A DNA stretch of 64,000 nt from Sphingomonas profundi (lineage in GTDB: Bacteria > Pseudomonadota > Alphaproteobacteria > Sphingomonadales > Sphingomonadaceae). Every line of letters begins with the position of its first letter. The stretch's first letter is position 1. The notes below the pieces were generated by a model, which searched no databases, was not told where the DNA came from, and saw only the letters and a list, made by a program, of their open reading frames with translations. Both the position numbers and the translations under genes were made by a program. Positions 8,182 to 17,264 of this stretch are shown in pieces. Where the stretch lies: the NCBI RefSeq assembly GCF_009739515.1, contig NZ_CP046535.1, positions 1,240,001 through 1,304,000 of the forward strand, written 5' to 3'.

Positions 8182-9036
8182 TCAGGCCGATGCCCGCTCC
8201 GGGCACAGATAGTCGATCAGGGTCGCCAGCGTCTCGCGCAGCCGGTGGCGGTGGACGACCATGTCGAGCATGCCGTGATCCAGCAGATATTCGGCGCGCT
8301 GGAAGCCTTCGGGCAATTTCTCGCGGATCGTCTGCTCGATCACGCGCTGGCCGGCGAAGCCGATCAGCGCGCCGGGCTCGGCCAGCTGCACGTCGCCAAG
8401 CATGGCGTAGGAGGCGGTGACGCCGCCGGTCGTCGGATCGGTCATCACCACGATGTAGGGCAGGCCGGCCTCGCGCAGGCGGGCGATGGCCACCGTCGTC
8501 TTCGGCATCTGCATCAGGGAGAGGATGCCCTCCTGCATGCGCGCGCCGCCGGCGGCGGTGAAGATGATGTACGGGCAGCGCGCCGCGACCGCCGCCTCCG
8601 CGCCCGCGACGAAGGCCGCGCCGACGCCGAGCCCCATCGATCCGCCCATGAACGCGAAGTCCTGCACGCCGACGACGGCCTGCTTGCCCTCGATCGCGCC
8701 GCGCGCATTGACCAGCGCGTCCTGCTCGCCGGTGGCGGTGCGGGCGGCCTTGATGCGATCGACGTAGCGTTTCTGGTCGCGGAACTTCAGCGGATCCTCG
8801 CGCACCGGCGGCATCGGCAGCAGGGTGTAGAGCCCGCCGTCGAACAGCGCGTCGAACCGCTCGTCCGGCCCGATGCGGCCATGATGGTCGCACTTCGGGC
8901 AGACGGACTGATTCTCCTCATATTCCTTGACGAACAGCATCTGCCCGCAGCCGGCGCACTTGTGCCAGAGATTGTCCGGCGTCTCGCGCCGGGCGATGAA
9001 CGGGATGGTGTTGCGGACCTTGTCTAGCCAGCTCAT
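8182..9036 (-). CDS. accD: acetyl-CoA carboxylase carboxyltransferase subunit beta
   Basis: Beta subunit of the carboxyltransferase that, with AccA, moves CO2 from carboxybiotin to acetyl-CoA to make malonyl-CoA for fatty acids. It is 284 residues long. The N-terminal zinc ribbon CAGC...CPKC (around residues 27-50) is intact, and the crotonase-like core shows [15 protein letters not shown] and GGARMQEG for oxyanion and CoA binding. Its ATG overlaps the trpA stop by 4 nt (ATGA), so it is translationally coupled to trpA. Confidence 0.96.
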   Translation of the reverse strand: MSWLDKVRNTIPFIARRETPDNLWHKCAGCGQMLFVKEYEENQSVCPKCDHHGRIGPDERFDALFDGGLYTLLPMPPVREDPLKFRDQKRYVDRIKAARTATGEQDALVNARGAIEGKQAVVGVQDFAFMGGSMGLGVGAAFVAGAEAAVAARCPYIIFTAAGGARMQEGILSLMQMPKTTVAIARLREAGLPYIVVMTDPTTGGVTASYAMLGDVQLAEPGALIGFAGQRVIEQTIREKLPEGFQRAEYLLDHGMLDMVVHRHRLRETLATLIDYLCPERASA

Positions 9037-9857
9037 GCCGCCTGCTCCGCGCGGGCGCCGCGCACGGCGGCCGAGAGGGCGGAGACGATCGCGCGCACGG
9101 TCGGCGCCGGATCGCGCGCCGCCGCCGCCTCGGCCGCGATCGCCTCGACTATGGCGGAGCCGACCACGACGCCGTCCGCCACCCGCGCGATGCGGGCCGC
9201 CTGATCGGGCGTGCGCACGCCGAAGCCGACGGCGACGGGCAGCTCGGTGCCCGCCTTCAGCCGCCCGACCGCCTCGGCGATGCTGGCCTGCGCCGCCTGC
9301 TGCAGGCCGGTGATGCCGGCCACCGACACGTAATAGAGGAAGCCGGAGCAGCCGGCGAGCACCGCCGGCAGCCGCGCCGCATCAGTGGTGGGCGTGGCGA
9401 GGCGGACGAGATCGACGCCGGCGGCGCGCAGCGCCGGCCCCAGCGCGTCATCCTCCTCGGGCGGGATGTCGACGCAGATGACGCCATCGACGCCGGCCTC
9501 GGCGCATGCCTCGGCGAACCAGGCCGGGCCGCGGCGGACCATCGGATTGGCATAGCCCATCAGCACCAGCGGCACGGCGGGGTGGCGATCGCGGAAATCT
9601 CTGGCGATCTCCAGCAGCTTGGGCGTAGTCGTTCCCGCATCGAGCGAGCGGATGTCGGCGAGCTGGATGGCCGGCCCGTCCGCCATCGGATCGGTGAACG
9701 GCATGCCGAGCTCGATCACGTCCGCGCCGCCCGCTACCAGCGCATCGAGGATCGCGGGCGTGGCCGCCGGCGAGGGATCGCCGCCGGTGACGAAGGTGAC
9801 GAGAGCGGCGCGCCCTTCGGCGGCGCAGCGCGCAAAGGTGTCCGCGAGGCGGGTCAT
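9033..9857 (-). CDS. trpA: tryptophan synthase alpha subunit
   Basis: TIM-barrel subunit cleaving indole-3-glycerol phosphate to indole and glyceraldehyde 3-phosphate; the indole is channelled to TrpB. Catalytic Glu49 and Asp60 fall in [16 protein letters not shown] exactly as in the classical enzyme. The phosphate-binding loop [10 protein letters not shown] and a final GSAIVEAI are also present. At 274 residues it is full length. It is separated from trpB by 124 nt of hairpin-rich sequence, which is unusual since trpB and trpA normally abut. Confidence 0.96.
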   Translation of the reverse strand: MTRLADTFARCAAEGRAALVTFVTGGDPSPAATPAILDALVAGGADVIELGMPFTDPMADGPAIQLADIRSLDAGTTTPKLLEIARDFRDRHPAVPLVLMGYANPMVRRGPAWFAEACAEAGVDGVICVDIPPEEDDALGPALRAAGVDLVRLATPTTDAARLPAVLAGCSGFLYYVSVAGITGLQQAAQASIAEAVGRLKAGTELPVAVGFGVRTPDQAARIARVADGVVVGSAIVEAIAAEAAAARDPAPTVRAIVSALSAAVRGARAEQAA

Positions 9858-9865
9858 GCCGGGAG

Positions 9866-9968
9866 CCCCTCCCTTTCAGGGGAGGTTTCAGGGCGGGTAA
9901 GCCCCGCAGGGCGCGGCAAGCCTGTGAGGAAGACCTCCACACCCCGGCCCTCTCCCGTGGGGAGAGGG
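9866..9968. repeat. palindromic intergenic element between trpB and trpA
   Basis: The trpB-trpA gap holds a 5-bp dyad CCCCT 9866-9870 / AGGGG 9878-9882, then a perfect 9-bp stem CCCTCTCCC 9948-9956 / GGGAGAGGG 9960-9968 with a 3-nt GTG loop. The wording (CACACCCC...CCCTCTCCC) resembles short REP-like elements scattered in sphingomonad intergenic DNA. No T-run follows, so an intrinsic terminator is unlikely. It may stabilise the trpB 3' end or lower trpA expression. Confidence 0.55.
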
Positions 9969-9981
9969 AGAAGACGGCGCT

Positions 9982-11214
9982 TCATATCGCCACCCCCAGC
10001 GCCTCGGCGACGGTGAAGATGTCCTTGTCGCCGCGGCCGCAGAGATTGGCGACGATGATCTCGTCCTCCTTCATCTCCCGCGCCTTGCGCGCCACCGCCG
10101 CCAGCGCGTGCGAAGGTTCCAGCGCCGGGATGATGCCTTCGGTGCGACAGAGCAGCTGGAACGCGTCAAGCGCCTCGCGGTCGGTCGCGCTCTCGTAGCG
10201 GACGCGGCCGATCTCGTGCAGCCAGCTATGCTCCGGCCCGATGCCGGGATAGTCGAGCCCGGCCGAGATCGAGTGTGCCTCGGCGATCTGGCCGTCCTCG
10301 TCCTGGATCAGATAGGTGCGGTTGCCGTGCAGCACGCCGGGCTCGCCGCCCGCCAGGCTCGCCGCATGCTGGCCGGTGTGGATGCCGTGGCCGGCCGCCT
10401 CCACGCCCAGCATGGCGACATCGGCATCGTCGAGGAACGGGTGGAACAAGCCGATCGCGTTCGATCCGCCGCCGATCGCCGCCACAAGCAGATCGGGCAG
10501 GCGGCCCTCGGCCTCCAGGATCTGCTCGCGCGCCTCGCGGCCGATCACGGACTGGAAGTCGCGCACCAGCTCCGGATAGGGATGCGGGCCGGCGGCGGTG
10601 CCGATGATGTAGAAGGTGTCGTGGACGTTGGCGACCCAGTCCCGCAGCGCCTCGTTCATCGAATCCTTGAGGGTCTTCGATCCACTCTCCACGCTGCGCA
10701 CTTCCGCGCCCAGCAGCTTCATGCGGAACACGTTGGGCGATTGCCGCTCAACATCGCGCGCCCCCATGTAGATCACGCACGGCAGGCCGAAGCGCGCGGC
10801 CACGGTGGCGGTGGCGACGCCGTGCTGGCCGGCGCCCGTTTCGGCGATAATCCGCGTCTTGCCCATGCGCACCGCCAGCAGGATCTGGCCGATGCAGTTG
10901 TTGATCTTGTGCGCGCCGGTGTGGTTCAGCTCGTCGCGCTTTAGGTAGATCTTCGCGCCGTGGCCTGCCGGCGCGCTCTCGCGGATCGTCGCGGTCAGCC
11001 GCTCGGCGAAGTAGAGCGGGCTCGGCCGGCCGACATAATGCTTCATCAGCCAGTCGAGCTCGGCGGCGAAGGCGGGATCGGCCTGGGCGCGGCGATACTC
11101 CTTCTCCAGCTCCAGAATCAGCGGCATCAGCGTCTCGGCGACGTAGCGGCCGCCGAACTGGCCGAAATGCCCTTGCGCGTCGGGCTGTGCCCGGAATGTG
11201 TTGGCGATGCTCAT
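9982..11214 (-). CDS. trpB: tryptophan synthase beta subunit
   Basis: PLP enzyme condensing indole with serine to form tryptophan. The PLP lysine is Lys103 in [13 protein letters not shown], the phosphate loop is GGGSNAIG, and [14 protein letters not shown] is present. Starting at ATG 11214 ([10 protein letters not shown]) gives 410 residues, the normal size, and a 4-nt overlap with the trpF stop. A longer open frame upstream has trpF-shadow sequence and is not used. Confidence 0.96.
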   Translation of the reverse strand: MSIANTFRAQPDAQGHFGQFGGRYVAETLMPLILELEKEYRRAQADPAFAAELDWLMKHYVGRPSPLYFAERLTATIRESAPAGHGAKIYLKRDELNHTGAHKINNCIGQILLAVRMGKTRIIAETGAGQHGVATATVAARFGLPCVIYMGARDVERQSPNVFRMKLLGAEVRSVESGSKTLKDSMNEALRDWVANVHDTFYIIGTAAGPHPYPELVRDFQSVIGREAREQILEAEGRLPDLLVAAIGGGSNAIGLFHPFLDDADVAMLGVEAAGHGIHTGQHAASLAGGEPGVLHGNRTYLIQDEDGQIAEAHSISAGLDYPGIGPEHSWLHEIGRVRYESATDREALDAFQLLCRTEGIIPALEPSHALAAVARKAREMKEDEIIVANLCGRGDKDIFTVAEALGVAI

Positions 11215-11852
11215 AGTCGCGCGACCGATTGGAGGAAGCCGGCGATCTTGTCCACATCCTTGACGCCGGGGGCACTCTCCACACCCGACGATACGTCCAC
11301 CAGCCGCGCGCCGCTGATGGCGACCGCCTCCGCCACGTTGCGCGCGTCCAGCCCGCCGGAGAGCGCCCAGGGCAGCGGGTGGTCGAAGCCTTCGAGCAGG
11401 CGCCAGTCGAACCGCAGTCCGAGGCCGCCGGGCAGATCGGCGGCGGCGGGCGTTTTCGCATCGTAGAGGATGCGATCGGCGGCGCCGGCATAGGATCGCG
11501 CAGCGGCGAGATCGGCGCGCAGCTTCACCGGCACGGCCTTCCACACCTCCACGCCGTGGCGCGCGCGGATGGCGGCGGCGCGCTCCGCCGTCTCGCCGCC
11601 GTGCAGCTGGACGACGGCGAGCCGCGCCTCGGCGATCGCGCGGGCGAGGAACGCCTCGTCGGGATCGACGAACACGCCGACGCGCGCGACATGATCCGGC
11701 ACCAGCGCGGCGAGCGCCGCCGCCTGCTCGGGCGCCAGATTGCGCGGGCTTCTGGCGAAGAACACGAAACCGACATGGCTGGCGCCGTGGCGGATCGCGG
11801 CGGCAAGCGTGTCCTCGGTCGAGAGGCCGCAGATCTTGGCACGTGGGGGCAT
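11211..11852 (-). CDS. trpF: phosphoribosylanthranilate isomerase
   Basis: Catalyses the Amadori rearrangement of phosphoribosylanthranilate to CdRP in tryptophan synthesis. It is 213 residues long. The N-terminal catalytic motif [11 protein letters not shown] holds the general-base Cys; VQLHGGE and the C-terminal [14 protein letters not shown] phosphate loop are clear. ATG 11852 ([10 protein letters not shown]) is chosen because the longer upstream frame is low-complexity and runs into a palindromic repeat. It overlaps trpB by 4 nt. Confidence 0.94.
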   Translation of the reverse strand: MPPRAKICGLSTEDTLAAAIRHGASHVGFVFFARSPRNLAPEQAAALAALVPDHVARVGVFVDPDEAFLARAIAEARLAVVQLHGGETAERAAAIRARHGVEVWKAVPVKLRADLAAARSYAGAADRILYDAKTPAAADLPGGLGLRFDWRLLEGFDHPLPWALSGGLDARNVAEAVAISGARLVDVSSGVESAPGVKDVDKIAGFLQSVARL

Positions 11853-11880
11853 GATGGCCTTCCGTTCAGCTTTCTGCGCG

Positions 11881-11960
11881 TGTGTCGAGCGGCATCGGGT
11901 GAAGCCGGGACGCGGCCGTAAATCCATATCGTCCGCGGTGTCTCGACTTCGCTCGACACA
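11881..11960. repeat. inverted repeat between pyrF and trpF
   Basis: TGTGTCGAGCG (11881-11891) and CGCTCGACACA (11950-11960) are perfect 11-bp inverted arms 58 nt apart. The right arm lies inside a smaller palindrome GTGTC...GACAC (11938-11959) with a TCGACTTCGCTCGA core. Such TCGACTTCGCTCGACAC units recur between genes in sphingomonad chromosomes. The element separates pyrF from trpF, so the two may not be one continuous operon. Confidence 0.55.
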
Positions 11961-11978
11961 AGGTGGGGGGCGCAGGAT

Positions 11979-12653
11979 CTACAGCGTCGCCTCGATCGCG
12001 CGGGCCGCCGCGTCGGGATCGTCGGCGGCGGTGATCGGGCGGCCGACGACCAGGATCGAGGCGCCGGCATCCAGCGCGGCGCGCGGGCTCATCACGCGCT
12101 TCTGGTCGCCGGCGTCGCCGCCGGCGGGGCGCACGCCCGGCACCACGAAGAAGCCGCGCGGCCAAGCGCGGCGCGCGGCGGCCACCTCGTTGCCGGAACA
12201 GACGATGCCGTCCACCCCGGCCTCCTGCGCCAGCCCCGCCAGCCGCTCCACCTGAGCGTGCGGATCGGCCGCGAGACCGATCGAGGCGAGATCGCCGCCG
12301 TCCAGGCTCGTCAGCACGGTGACGGCGACGATCTTCGTGCCGGGCGAGGCGGCGGCCCTGGCATCCTCCATCATCGCGCGGCCGCCGGCGGCGTGCACGG
12401 TGAGGATCGCCGGCTCCAGCGGGCTCAGCGCCTGCACCGCCTTGGCGACCGTGTTCGGGATGTCGTGGAGCTTGAGATCGAGGAAGATCGGCAGGCCGAA
12501 GCCGGCCATCGCCCGCACGCCGTGGTGGCCGTTGGCGCAGAAGAATTCCAGCCCCAGCTTGATGCCGCCGACATGGTTGCGCACCCGCGCGGCGATGCCT
12601 TTTGCCCGCTCCAGATCGGTCGTGTCGAGCGCGACGAAGATCGGCCGCGTCAT
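11979..12653 (-). CDS. pyrF: orotidine 5'-phosphate decarboxylase
   Basis: Decarboxylates OMP to UMP, the last step of de novo pyrimidine synthesis. At 224 residues it is the normal short bacterial type. It shows FVALD at the N-terminus, the catalytic FLDLKLHDIPNTVAKA, TVHAAGG, and the phosphate-binding VVPGVRPAGGDAGDQKR and LVVGRPIT loops. ATG 12653 overlaps the stop of the LapA-like gene by 4 nt, so the two are co-translated. Confidence 0.95.
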   Translation of the reverse strand: MTRPIFVALDTTDLERAKGIAARVRNHVGGIKLGLEFFCANGHHGVRAMAGFGLPIFLDLKLHDIPNTVAKAVQALSPLEPAILTVHAAGGRAMMEDARAAASPGTKIVAVTVLTSLDGGDLASIGLAADPHAQVERLAGLAQEAGVDGIVCSGNEVAAARRAWPRGFFVVPGVRPAGGDAGDQKRVMSPRAALDAGASILVVGRPITAADDPDAAARAIEATL

Positions 12654-12982
12654 GCGACGGCCGGCGGAATGGGCATGGTGACGGGCTGCGTCGCGGGCGC
12701 CGGATCGGCTGGAGGCTGGTCGGCGGGCGTCGCCGTGCCGTTCAGCGCCAGCGCCCGCTCGGCCGTCTCCAGCCGGCGCCGCAACCGCCAGCGGGTGGCC
12801 CGGTAGAGGATCAGCGGCGGCAGCAGGCCCACGGCGAAGGCCACCAGCAGCATAACCGGCAGCTTCACGTCGGCATCGATGCCGCCCCACAGGTGGATCG
12901 TCACCGGCGTCCAGTTGCGCACGGAGAAGATCACCGCGATCACCGCGACCACCACCCAGAACAAGGTCCGCAAGAACTGCAT
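12650..12982 (-). CDS. LapA/DUF1049 small inner-membrane protein
   Basis: A 110-residue protein with an N-terminal TM helix (FLRTLFWVVVAVIAVIFSVRNW), a short periplasmic loop VTIHLWGGIDADVKLP, a second TM helix (VMLLVAFAVGLLPPLILYRA) and a basic cytoplasmic RWRLRRRLE helix: the layout of the lipopolysaccharide-assembly LapA domain. The Pro/Ala-rich tail is low complexity. It is first in the pyrF-trp unit; in many alphaproteobacteria ihfB precedes it, but here a patatin gene lies upstream. Confidence 0.82.
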   Translation of the reverse strand: MQFLRTLFWVVVAVIAVIFSVRNWTPVTIHLWGGIDADVKLPVMLLVAFAVGLLPPLILYRATRWRLRRRLETAERALALNGTATPADQPPADPAPATQPVTMPIPPAVA

Positions 12983-13058
12983 CGAGATCCTTTCCCGGCC
13001 AATCTAGGATAGAGCGTGCGCGAAGGCCAGAGCGGGACGGAACGGGTCCCGGGCGGGA

Positions 13059-15362
13059 TCAGCCGATCTCGGCGGCGAGCGTATCGAACAGGGCCGTTAT
13101 GGCGGTCAGCCGCCCGCGCTCCTCGGCCAGGATGGCGCGGAACGCCTCCGTCTTCAGCCGCGCCACGGTGCCGGCGGGCAGGGTGACGCCTTCCGGCAGC
13201 GCCGAGACGACGATCTCGATCAGCCGGTCCGCGCCGTGCAGGCGGCCCCACAGATAATCGTTCTCGCGATAGGCGCGGCTGAAGAAGGCGCCGAAGCTGC
13301 CGAACTGGATGCCCTTCAGCGTCGCGGCGGCGCCGCCTTCGCGAATGGCGGTGGCGTCGTCAGGCGAGATGCGATCCACCTTCACCGCCTCGAACTCCTG
13401 CTCGCCCTCGGCATCCAGCAGCGCCAGCGTCGCGACATCGTAGAAGGCGAAGCCGAGATAGGTGAGCAGAGCGGTGCGGCGGGCAGCCTTGGGGAGGGCG
13501 GCGAGCGCCCCCGCCATCATCGCGTCCGCCTGATCGTCCACCGCCTTCAGGTCGCGCGCGGCGGCCAGCGCATCCAGCGCGGCGGCGGGATCGGCGACGG
13601 CGCGGGCGCCGGCCGCGGCCATGTCGCTCGCGAAGAAATCGTGGCGCTGGCGATCGAGATAGAGGGCCAGGCCGGCATAGACGGCGTCCCGCACGCCTTC
13701 GATCGCCTTGGCCGGGCACTCGCCCGCCTCCTCCAGCGCGGCCAGCACGCGCACGACGCTGCGCAGCCGGCGCACGCGGAAGGCGAGATCGTGCTGGCGG
13801 AAGAACAGCACGACCGGCTCGATCGCGCCGCCGGACGAGAGCGCGCCGGGTGCGGTGAAGCCCGCGCCGCGCAAATGGCCCCAGATCGCCGCGCGCACCG
13901 CCTCCACCGACGGCCGCTCGCCGCCGGCCAGCGCGGCGAGCAGCTCGGCCGCCTCGTCCACCACGTTCGAGAGCTTGAGGTGGCCGTAGGAGGCGTAGGC
14001 GTAACCCGCTGCCTTGGCCGCCGCGTCGCCCGCCTTCGCCCGCCAGCCGGCCAGCCGGGCGGGGGTGGGGCGATCGAGGAAGAAGGTGTAGCCGAACAGC
14101 GATTCGATCGCCGCCTCCACCTCCGGCCGGATCGCCTCGATGATCTTGCGGACGCGGCGGATGCGGCCGGAGCGGGCGTCGATCGTCTCCAGATTGTCGC
14201 GGATCGGCTGCTCGCGCGGGATGTCGGAGAGGGCGCCGAACACGGTGGCGAAGAAGCCGGGCAGATGCGGCGTCTCGCCGGCGGGCGGCATCGGCGGCGT
14301 GCCCGGCTTGGGATCGATGTAGACGAAGCGCCGGTCCACCTCGCGGCGGGCGGGGCGATCGCGCAGCGCCTCGATCGCCGGGCGGAAGGGGGCGTTCACC
14401 AGCACCGATCCGTCGATCAGCACGGCCTGGCCAGCCGCGCCGATGGCGGCGTGGCGCGGCAGGGCACGGGCGAGGAAGGCGTCGCGCCCCGGCCATGGCC
14501 GCTCCCGCTTCGCCAGCACGCGATCGAGCTCGCCGACCGAGAAGGGCGGGAAGGCGCCCGGGAAGCTGGCCGTGGCGCGGGCGGCGAAGGCGAGAGCGGG
14601 CGGCTCGGCCAGCCGGCGCGGCTCCGTGCCGTGGTCGCCGAACGCCAGGGTCAGCCGATGCTCGGTCTCCGCCGCCTCGACCGGCGAGTGGAGGCGCAGG
14701 CGCTGCGGGTGGCCGTGGAAATCGGTGACGGTGACGAACAGGTCGAGCGGCTGGCCGTGCGGCAGCAGCGGCGGGCCGGGGTCGCCGGCCGCCATCAGAT
14801 CGAAGGCGTCCAGGATCAGGCCGGTGAAGCCCTCGCCGCTGAACGGCGGGGTGAACCACCGCGTGCGGACGAAGGTGGTGAGCTTGGCGCGGATCTCGTC
14901 GCGCGCCTCGGGCTCCACGGTGCGCTCCACCGCGCCGCCGGGCCGGCCGGAGGCCCACCAGGCGATCGGCGTCGCCCACAGCCGCGATGCGCGCGAGAGC
15001 GGGCGGGCGTCGGTATCGATCAGCACGTCCACGTCCGCGGCATCCAGCCACAGCATCGTCAGCGGTTCGAGCGATTGGCCGCTGGCGATCGCGTGCGCCA
15101 GGAACACACCGTTGATGCCGCCCGCGCTGGCGCCGGCGACGATATCGACGAGCACGCGCAGGCGGATGCCGGTCTCGCGCTCGATCAGGCCGAGCAGGCG
15201 GTGATAGGTGCCGAGGCTGCCCGGCCCCTCCTCCGCGCCATCGTGGAAGGCCCGGCTGGCGCGCGCGAGCTTCCAGATTTCCAGAGTGATTCCATGCATG
15301 TAGACGGCGAGGCTGATACCGCCATAGCAGATCAGCGCCAGCCGCAATTCCTTCTCCCGCAT
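13059..15362 (-). CDS. large patatin-like phospholipase-related protein
   Basis: A 767-residue protein with an N-terminal patatin hydrolase domain: oxyanion region LICYGGISLAVYMHG (residues 10-24), nucleophile Ser79 in GASAGGINGV, and the dyad Asp317 in LIDGSVLVNAPF. The long C-terminal half (about 420-767) is helical and unfamiliar, matching the patatin-related family with a DUF3376-like tail. It is probably a cytoplasmic or peripheral lipid acyl hydrolase; the substrate is unknown. ATG 15362 (MREKELRLALICYGG) fits the family; the longer frame upstream is a purN shadow. It stands alone, 58 nt after purN on the same strand. Confidence 0.85.
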   Translation of the reverse strand: MREKELRLALICYGGISLAVYMHGITLEIWKLARASRAFHDGAEEGPGSLGTYHRLLGLIERETGIRLRVLVDIVAGASAGGINGVFLAHAIASGQSLEPLTMLWLDAADVDVLIDTDARPLSRASRLWATPIAWWASGRPGGAVERTVEPEARDEIRAKLTTFVRTRWFTPPFSGEGFTGLILDAFDLMAAGDPGPPLLPHGQPLDLFVTVTDFHGHPQRLRLHSPVEAAETEHRLTLAFGDHGTEPRRLAEPPALAFAARATASFPGAFPPFSVGELDRVLAKRERPWPGRDAFLARALPRHAAIGAAGQAVLIDGSVLVNAPFRPAIEALRDRPARREVDRRFVYIDPKPGTPPMPPAGETPHLPGFFATVFGALSDIPREQPIRDNLETIDARSGRIRRVRKIIEAIRPEVEAAIESLFGYTFFLDRPTPARLAGWRAKAGDAAAKAAGYAYASYGHLKLSNVVDEAAELLAALAGGERPSVEAVRAAIWGHLRGAGFTAPGALSSGGAIEPVVLFFRQHDLAFRVRRLRSVVRVLAALEEAGECPAKAIEGVRDAVYAGLALYLDRQRHDFFASDMAAAGARAVADPAAALDALAAARDLKAVDDQADAMMAGALAALPKAARRTALLTYLGFAFYDVATLALLDAEGEQEFEAVKVDRISPDDATAIREGGAAATLKGIQFGSFGAFFSRAYRENDYLWGRLHGADRLIEIVVSALPEGVTLPAGTVARLKTEAFRAILAEERGRLTAITALFDTLAAEIG

Positions 15363-15420
15363 CGGCCCAGCGTGGCACGGGTGGAGCGGTGAGGGAAGCC
15401 GGGATCGTGCGCGGTCGGGC

Positions 15421-16053
15421 TCAGCCGCCGAGCACCCGCTGCCCCGCGATCCGCAGCCGGCCGGCGCAGAGAGCGGCGAGGGCGAGCGGGTAGATGCGGT
15501 GCTCCTCCGCCAGGATGCGGGCGGCCAGCGTCTCCGCCGTGTCCTCTTCCAGCACGGGCACGGCGGCCTGCGCCACGATGGGGCCGCCATCGAGTTCGCC
15601 GGTGACGAAATGCACGGTGCAGCCGGCCACGCGGCAGCCGGCGGCGATCGCGCGGGCATGCGTGTCCAGCCCGGTGAAGCTCGGCAGCAGCGAGGGGTGG
15701 ATGTTCAGCATCCGGCCCGCCCACGCCGCGACGAACGGATCGGACAGCAGCCGCATATAGCCGGCCAGCGCGACGTAGCGGATGTCATGCGCGGCGAGGA
15801 TCGCGTCCACCTTCGCGTCGAAGGCGGCGCGGCCGCCATGCCCGCGATGATCGAGCGCGGCGGTGGCGACACCGGCGGCGGCCGCGACGGCGAGGCCGGG
15901 CGCATCGACGACGTTCGAGAAGACGAGCGCGACCTCGTACCCGAGTGCCGGCGCGGCATCGATCAGCGCCGCCATGTTCGAGCCCCGCCCGGAGATGAGG
16001 ATCGCGACGCGCGGCCTGCCGGCGATGCTCACCGCCCGGCGTTCCGGCGACAT
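15421..16053 (-). CDS. purN: phosphoribosylglycinamide formyltransferase
   Basis: Transfers a formyl group from 10-formyl-THF to GAR in purine synthesis. It is 210 residues long, with N-terminal VAILISGRGSNMAALI, the catalytic NIHPSLLPSF and the substrate loop HFVTGELDGGPIVAQ. It follows purM by 42 nt, the standard purMN pair. ATG 16053 is used, although GTG two turns later (before SIAGRPRVAIL) would also give a good protein. Confidence 0.95.
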   Translation of the reverse strand: MSPERRAVSIAGRPRVAILISGRGSNMAALIDAAPALGYEVALVFSNVVDAPGLAVAAAAGVATAALDHRGHGGRAAFDAKVDAILAAHDIRYVALAGYMRLLSDPFVAAWAGRMLNIHPSLLPSFTGLDTHARAIAAGCRVAGCTVHFVTGELDGGPIVAQAAVPVLEEDTAETLAARILAEEHRIYPLALAALCAGRLRIAGQRVLGG

Positions 16054-16095
16054 GCGTCAGCCGCTCCGGTCGGCGTGCGTACGACCAGGCCGGTC

Positions 16096-17202
16096 TCAGC
16101 CATGGTGCGTGGCGGACCAAGCGGCGCGCGCGCTCCACGTATCGGCCGGGCCGGCCACGGTGCAGCCCTTCTCGCCCGCCTCGACCCGGCCGATGCGCAG
16201 CACCGTCTCGCCGGCGTCCTCCAGACGGGCGGTGACGGCGTCGGCGTCCCCCTCGGCGACGATCACCGCCATGCCGATGCCGCAATTGAAGGTGCGCGCC
16301 ATCTCCTCCGGCTCGATATTGCCCTGCGCCTGGAGGAAGGCCATCAGCCGTGGCTGCTCCCACGCAGCGGCATCGATACGCGCGTGGAGACCGTCCGTCA
16401 GCACGCGCGGGATATTCTCCAGCAGGCCGCCGCCGGTAATGTGCGCCATGGCCCTGACCAGCCCGGCGCGGACCAGCGGCAGCAGCGATCGCACGTAGAT
16501 GCGCGTGGGCGCGAGCAGGGCGTCGATCAGCAGCACCTCCGGATCGAACAGCGCCGGGCGGTTCAGCTTCCACCCCTTGTCCCCCGCCAGGCGGCGAACC
16601 AGCGAGTAGCCGTTCGAGTGAACGCCCGAGGAGGCGAGGCCGAGGATGACGTCGCCGGGCGCCACCCGCCCGCCGGCCAGCACCTGATCCCGCTCCACCG
16701 CGCCCACGCAGAAGCCGGCGAGGTCATAGTCGCCCGCCGCATACATGCCCGGCATCTCCGCCGTCTCACCGCCGATCAGGGCGCAGCCGGCGATGCGGCA
16801 GCCCTCCGCGATACCGGCGATCACCGCCTCGGCGACGCCGGTGTCCAGCGCGCCGGTGGCGAAATAATCGAGGAAGAACAGCGGCTCGGCGCCCTGCACG
16901 ATCAGATCGTTGACGCACATCGCGACCAGATCGATGCCGACGCCGTCGTGCCGGCCGGCCTCAATCGCCAGCTTCAGCTTGGTGCCGACGCCGTCGTTCG
17001 CCGCCACCAGCAGCGGATCGACGAAGCCCGCCGCCTTCAGATCGAAGAAGCCGCCGAACCCGCCGAGATCGGCATTGGCGCCCGGCCGCGCGGTGGCGCG
17101 GGCCAGCGGCGCGATCAGCTTCACCAGCGCGTTGCCGGCAGCGATCGAGACGCCGGCCTTGGCGTAGGTATAGGGTTCCTGGTTGTGCGTGCTGTTGACC
17201 AT
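16096..17202 (-). CDS. purM: phosphoribosylformylglycinamidine cyclo-ligase
   Basis: AIR synthetase, closing the imidazole ring of FGAM with ATP. It is 368 residues long from ATG 17202 ([20 protein letters not shown]), the family's N-terminus. Motifs visible are [41 protein letters not shown] and [13 protein letters not shown]. It is divergent from the DUF2066 gene with a 62-nt promoter region, and is followed by purN. Confidence 0.96.
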   Translation of the reverse strand: MVNSTHNQEPYTYAKAGVSIAAGNALVKLIAPLARATARPGANADLGGFGGFFDLKAAGFVDPLLVAANDGVGTKLKLAIEAGRHDGVGIDLVAMCVNDLIVQGAEPLFFLDYFATGALDTGVAEAVIAGIAEGCRIAGCALIGGETAEMPGMYAAGDYDLAGFCVGAVERDQVLAGGRVAPGDVILGLASSGVHSNGYSLVRRLAGDKGWKLNRPALFDPEVLLIDALLAPTRIYVRSLLPLVRAGLVRAMAHITGGGLLENIPRVLTDGLHARIDAAAWEQPRLMAFLQAQGNIEPEEMARTFNCGIGMAVIVAEGDADAVTARLEDAGETVLRIGRVEAGEKGCTVAGPADTWSARAAWSATHHG

Positions 17203-17264
17203 GGCCGGAGCGACTAGCCACATCCCGCTTGGTTTTCCACGCCCAACTCGTCAAAAGACGCGCC

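Noticed and set aside
9948-9968. trpB intrinsic terminator
   Set aside because: The 9-bp stem is strong, but no run of T follows on the transcribed strand.
13236-15392. 718-codon plus-strand frame opposite the patatin gene
   Set aside because: Antisense to a gene with intact catalytic motifs; its sequence lacks any family feature.
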